A stretch of 28,137 bases of DNA, taken from positions 1 through 28,137 of the forward strand of contig CAJTRU010000046.1 of NCBI GenBank assembly GCA_910579085.1, in the 5' to 3' direction. Made by a program: the position numbers and the translations under genes. This DNA is from an uncultured Lachnospiraceae bacterium (GTDB lineage: Bacteria; Bacillota; Clostridia; Lachnospirales; Lachnospiraceae). Below the pieces are notes generated by a model, which saw only the letters and a list, made by a program, of their open reading frames with translations, had not been told where the DNA came from and made no database searches. Every line of letters begins with the position of its first letter. Position 1 is the stretch's first letter. This document shows, piece by piece, positions 25,072-28,137 of this stretch.

Positions 25072-26909
25072 TAATACCCTCCTGTCCCGGCAGTTAAAAT
25101 GTCCGTTTCTTCTTTGTAGTTAATTATTTCCTTATTTTGTGCTTCCTGTATCTTGTAGACTTTGGCAAACCTGCCATTTAATGCCATAAGTTCATCAAAA
25201 GTGCCACGTTCTGTTATCATGCCATCCTGCATATAAAGTATTTCATCACATGATACTACAGAAGAAAGGCGGTGTGCAGATATAAGGATTGTTTTGTCTG
25301 GGTAGTTTTTCTTAATATCTGCAAGAAGCTTCTTTTCTGTCTTTACATCAAGTGCACTTGTTGAGTCATCAAGTACAAGTACAGGTGCATCTTTAAGAAG
25401 TGCCCTTGCTATTGAAATTCTTTGTTTCTGCCCGCCCGAAATGCCAAGCCCGCGTTCACCAACAATTGTATCATAGCTGTCTGGCAGGTTCTTTATAAAA
25501 CTGTGCGCCTGGGCATGTCTGGCAGCGGATATAATCTGTTCATGTTCTATATCAGGTTCACTATATGCAATATTAGAGTCTATTGTATTAGAAAAAAGGA
25601 ATACATCCTGGAACACATATGCAAACCTGTCGCGCAGTGCACTTAATTCATACTCATTTGTTTCTATTCCATTTAACTTTATAGAACCGCTTGTTATATC
25701 ATGTATTCTTACAAGTGACTCTAAAAGCACACTTTTGCCGCTTCCTGTACCACCAGTAATGCCTACCTTTTTACCTGAAGGTATTTCCAGGTTAATGTCT
25801 TTAAGGATTGCGCTGCCATCTGCTTCAAGATAAACATGGCTAAGTGAAATATCAGTTTTTTCAATGTTCTTAACGGGTTTTGTGCCATTGCTGATACGTG
25901 ACTGCTTATTCATAAAGTTAAGCATTTTCTGCCCCGAAACAAGCTGCTGCTGCATCTGGAAAAGTGAATTATTTATCTGGGTAATATGGTCCATAATTTT
26001 AAGTATATAATTGGTACATGCAACAAGGAAACCAACCATTATCTCACCTTTTATAACAAGCAGCGCACTAATAGCAATACTGCCTATATATGCAGTCTGT
26101 CTCACAATTCCGAATATAACTTCAAATTTTGATGATAGTTTAATCTGGTTAATATATGAAGTTTTAAGTTCTTCATTAGCATCATCAAACTTTTCTTTTT
26201 CAACTTTTTCATTAGTAAAAGAGCGTACAAGCCGTACTGCTTCTATATTTTCCTGTACAGTAAGGTTCATTCTGGAATTATTTCCTCTTATAGCCTTGTA
26301 ATTTTCCATTGCAAGCTTCCGGAAACGCATTAGTGCAGTAAAAAGCACAGGTGCAAGCATTACAGGTATTAAAAGCAGCCATATATGTATATTTGCAAGC
26401 ATTATGGTACTTACAGCCAGCACAGCAATGCTGTCAATAATATTTGGCACAATACGGCAGAACATTTCTTTAAACATAATGGTATCTGCATTAATAGTTG
26501 TAAGAAGTTCACCAGTGTTATAATCAGATATTGTCATGCTGTCAAGTTCTGACAGTTTCTTAAAAGTTACCATACGCAGGTCTGTTTCAAGCCCAAGCCC
26601 AAGTTTCTGGTTGGTTACATTTTTAATATATATAAGAACCAGACGCACAGACAGCAGTAACATAAGCAGCACCGAAAGTGAAAATAATAGCCGCATTGTA
26701 TGTATATTGCCAAACTTTCCGCTTAACATAAAAGAAAATATATTTGTTTTATCTGGTGTGTCACTCCGTATAACATAGTCAATAAACATTTCTGATATCA
26801 TAGGAATAAGTAAATCGCATGTTAATGCAATAAAGCTTAAAAGCTGGATAAAAACTGCTGTTTTAAGATATTTTTTCCAGTAGCTTAAACCAAATCTGAA
26901 TACTTCCAT
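25071..26909 (-). CDS. ABC exporter half-transporter, subunit 1 (degenerate Walker B)
   Basis: Partner of the downstream half-transporter. It has 612 residues with six membrane helices (about 15-305) and an ATPase domain (about 345-590). Walker A GGTGSGKS, Q loop VFQDVFLF, signature ISGGQKQRIS and switch His in LISAHRLSS are canonical. Walker B reads VLVLDDSTSALD, with Asp where the catalytic Glu should be. In heterodimeric exporters this substitution marks the subunit that contributes Walker A/B to the non-hydrolysing site, which here would be completed by the altered LSAGE signature of the partner. The match is internally consistent. The start shares a base with the stop of the LacI gene (TAATG at 26909), so expression is coupled to the regulator. 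Confidence 0.92.
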   Translation of the reverse strand: MEVFRFGLSYWKKYLKTAVFIQLLSFIALTCDLLIPMISEMFIDYVIRSDTPDKTNIFSFMLSGKFGNIHTMRLLFSLSVLLMLLLSVRLVLIYIKNVTNQKLGLGLETDLRMVTFKKLSELDSMTISDYNTGELLTTINADTIMFKEMFCRIVPNIIDSIAVLAVSTIMLANIHIWLLLIPVMLAPVLFTALMRFRKLAMENYKAIRGNNSRMNLTVQENIEAVRLVRSFTNEKVEKEKFDDANEELKTSYINQIKLSSKFEVIFGIVRQTAYIGSIAISALLVIKGEIMVGFLVACTNYILKIMDHITQINNSLFQMQQQLVSGQKMLNFMNKQSRISNGTKPVKNIEKTDISLSHVYLEADGSAILKDINLEIPSGKKVGITGGTGSGKSVLLESLVRIHDITSGSIKLNGIETNEYELSALRDRFAYVFQDVFLFSNTIDSNIAYSEPDIEHEQIISAARHAQAHSFIKNLPDSYDTIVGERGLGISGGQKQRISIARALLKDAPVLVLDDSTSALDVKTEKKLLADIKKNYPDKTILISAHRLSSVVSCDEILYMQDGMITERGTFDELMALNGRFAKVYKIQEAQNKEIINYKEETDILTAGTGGY

Positions 26910-27895
26910 TATAAACTTTCCCCCTCTGTAAATTTATATCCTATAGTTACATCTTTACCTTTATATCTGCCTGCAATTTTTTCAAGCAGTATATTAAATG
27001 CAGTTTCACCTAATTTTTCTGTGTTACAGTCTACAGAATTAATAAGTGGCGTAATATTTTCAAGCATATCTATATTATCAAATCCCATAATACCTATCTG
27101 GGAAGGTATTTGTATACCATGCTTCCGGTATAAACTGGCAATTTTTATTGCAAGCACATCATAAGGGCATAAAACAGCAGTACGTAAAAAAGCATATGGA
27201 AGTGACAGCAGCAGGTTTTCGTCATAAGTGTCCATAATATTGCATTTAAGCCCTTCCAGCGCCATGCCTTCCTTGTATCCGGCACATCTTTCATCAAGTG
27301 AAAAGAAGTTCATATTTTTATTTCCAGAACCATTACAGCCTTTTACATCCATATAAACAATATTATTATAACCCCTGGCTGCAATCCTCTGGACTGCTTT
27401 GCGCATAATTTCCCGGCAATTTATATCCACATGTGTAAAGCTTTTAGAAATCCTGTTGTATAAAGTAACTATTGGAATATTTAGCTGTTCCAGCTCATGT
27501 TCATATGCTGCACCATAACCAACAGGGAAAATTATAATCCCATCGGTCTGTCTTCTGGCAAGGTAATGGATACCTTCGAGTTCTTTAGAAGGTGAGTTAT
27601 GGGAGAGGACAAGGCTTATAAAGTATCCATTCTGTCCTGCATTTCTTTCAATAACTTCAATAAGTGAAGTAAAAAAGCGGTTAGAAAGCCCACCACATAC
27701 AACGCCAATAGTTTTAGTGTTTCCAGTTGCAAGACACTGTGCGAGTAAGTTCGGTTTATAATCCAGTTCCTTTGCGGCAGCAAGTATGCGTTCCTTTGTT
27801 TTGCTGCTTATTCCTGTACGGTTATTAAGTGCACGGTCTACAGTGCCTTCTGATACGTTACAGTAGCTGGCTATTTCACGTATAGTTACGGGCAT
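26909..27895 (-). CDS. LacI-family transcriptional regulator
   Basis: A 328-residue sugar-type repressor. The N-terminal helix-turn-helix and hinge (1-60) read TIREIASYCNVSEGTVDRALNNRTGISSKTKERI; the recognition helix has GTVDRAL where most LacI proteins have ATVSRVL. The effector domain (about 60-325) is a periplasmic-binding-protein fold with TIGVVCG at its start and IGIMGFDNIDMLENI near the ligand-contact strand. The frame is open to 27913, but TTGGAGG six bases before the ATG at 27895 sets the start. It heads an operon with an ABC exporter, which is not the usual LacI arrangement with sugar uptake genes. It probably represses its own promoter through the palindrome at 28004-28029. The ligand is unknown. 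Confidence 0.92.
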   Translation of the reverse strand: MPVTIREIASYCNVSEGTVDRALNNRTGISSKTKERILAAAKELDYKPNLLAQCLATGNTKTIGVVCGGLSNRFFTSLIEVIERNAGQNGYFISLVLSHNSPSKELEGIHYLARRQTDGIIIFPVGYGAAYEHELEQLNIPIVTLYNRISKSFTHVDINCREIMRKAVQRIAARGYNNIVYMDVKGCNGSGNKNMNFFSLDERCAGYKEGMALEGLKCNIMDTYDENLLLSLPYAFLRTAVLCPYDVLAIKIASLYRKHGIQIPSQIGIMGFDNIDMLENITPLINSVDCNTEKLGETAFNILLEKIAGRYKGKDVTIGYKFTEGESL

Positions 27896-28003
27896 ACCAT
27901 ACCTCCAATCCATTGGCAGTCATTTATACATAATGTAACTGGTATGTTACACAGTATATAATATAACAATTCCATATAATATGGTTATATAATTATTATT
28001 TAT

Positions 28004-28029
28004 AATTTCCGTGTGCGCACACGGAAATT
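28004..28029. promoter_or_regulatory. 26-bp perfect palindrome, candidate LacI-type operator
   Basis: Each half is 13 bases; the left half is AATTTCCGTGTGC and the right half is its exact complement. The centre is CG, as in many LacI-family operators. It starts nine bases after the -10 box of the LacI operon promoter, so it covers the expected first transcribed bases. No T-run follows, so it is not a typical terminator. Confidence 0.7.
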
Positions 28030-28037
28030 TACGGACT

Positions 28038-28066
28038 ATTATATCACCAGAAAACAGAGATGTCAA
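28038..28066 (-). promoter_or_regulatory. Consensus promoter of the LacI/ABC-exporter operon
   Basis: On the - strand, TTGACA (complement of 28061-28066) and TATAAT (complement of 28038-28043) are both perfect and 17 bases apart. The leader to the LacI start is about 135 bases. A perfect-consensus promoter overlapped downstream by a palindrome implies a strong, tightly repressed transcript. Confidence 0.85.
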
Positions 28067-28137
28067 ATGCTTTATTGTAAATCTTCAATTAGTCTTTTGG
28101 ACATAATGCAAAAAAACTGTTATAATCATATGGGGAA

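Noticed and set aside
1..28137. CRISPR arrays, tRNA or rRNA genes, complete insertion sequences, phage genes
   Set aside because: I found no regularly spaced repeats, no cloverleaf or rRNA-like conserved blocks and no transposase or integrase motifs. The four repeats are dispersed and lack any transposase frame.

Overview
The window looks like chromosomal DNA from an AT-rich, low-GC Gram-positive anaerobe, most likely a gut or rumen Lachnospiraceae relative. This rests on strong AGGAGG-type ribosome sites, TTGACA/TATAAT promoters, a TagD/TagF-type wall polymer locus, a Bce-like two-component/ABC cassette, a secreted GH43 enzyme and a LacI regulator. The species cannot be fixed from the sequence. 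No rRNA, tRNA, CRISPR array, integrase or complete insertion sequence is visible.

Layout. Positions 1-145 are the right part of a structured dispersed repeat. From 293 to 10867 all genes are on the + strand: an aminotransferase, an orphan histidinol-phosphate aminotransferase, then a probable operon of glycerol-3-phosphate cytidylyltransferase, a 1,234-residue tandem CDP-glycerol glycerophosphotransferase and a secreted 5'-nucleotidase-like protein with Ig-like modules and a lysine-rich tail. From 11486 to the right edge all intact genes are on the - strand: an ABC transporter (ATPase plus large FtsX-type permease) with its histidine kinase and response regulator, a small secreted protein, a secreted GH43 enzyme, an XRE regulator with a GyrI-like effector domain, a VanZ-family protein, a MATE transporter, and a tightly coupled set made of a LacI regulator and a heterodimeric ABC exporter.

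The most unusual content is intergenic. Four copies of one element family (1-145, 10871-11098, 11206-11485, 22757-22942) share terminal inverted repeats (ATTTACAGTTATCTT or close variants) and a modular set of internal stems. One stem differs in sequence from copy to copy but stays perfectly self-complementary in the two copies where both arms can be seen. Two copies carry a small hairpin plus T-run typical of an intrinsic terminator. Two copies lie back to back between the converging operons, and one of these directly abuts a stop codon. A fourth borders a 5'-truncated gene remnant. They look like non-autonomous, MITE-like elements that may also work as transcript-end structures.

A second system is regulatory. 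The LacI/ABC-exporter operon has a perfect-consensus promoter followed at once by a 26-bp perfect palindrome with a central CG, a good LacI-type operator. Its core TGTGCGCAC recurs just downstream of the predicted promoter of the secreted GH43 gene 8.6 kb away, which suggests a small local regulon. This link is inference.
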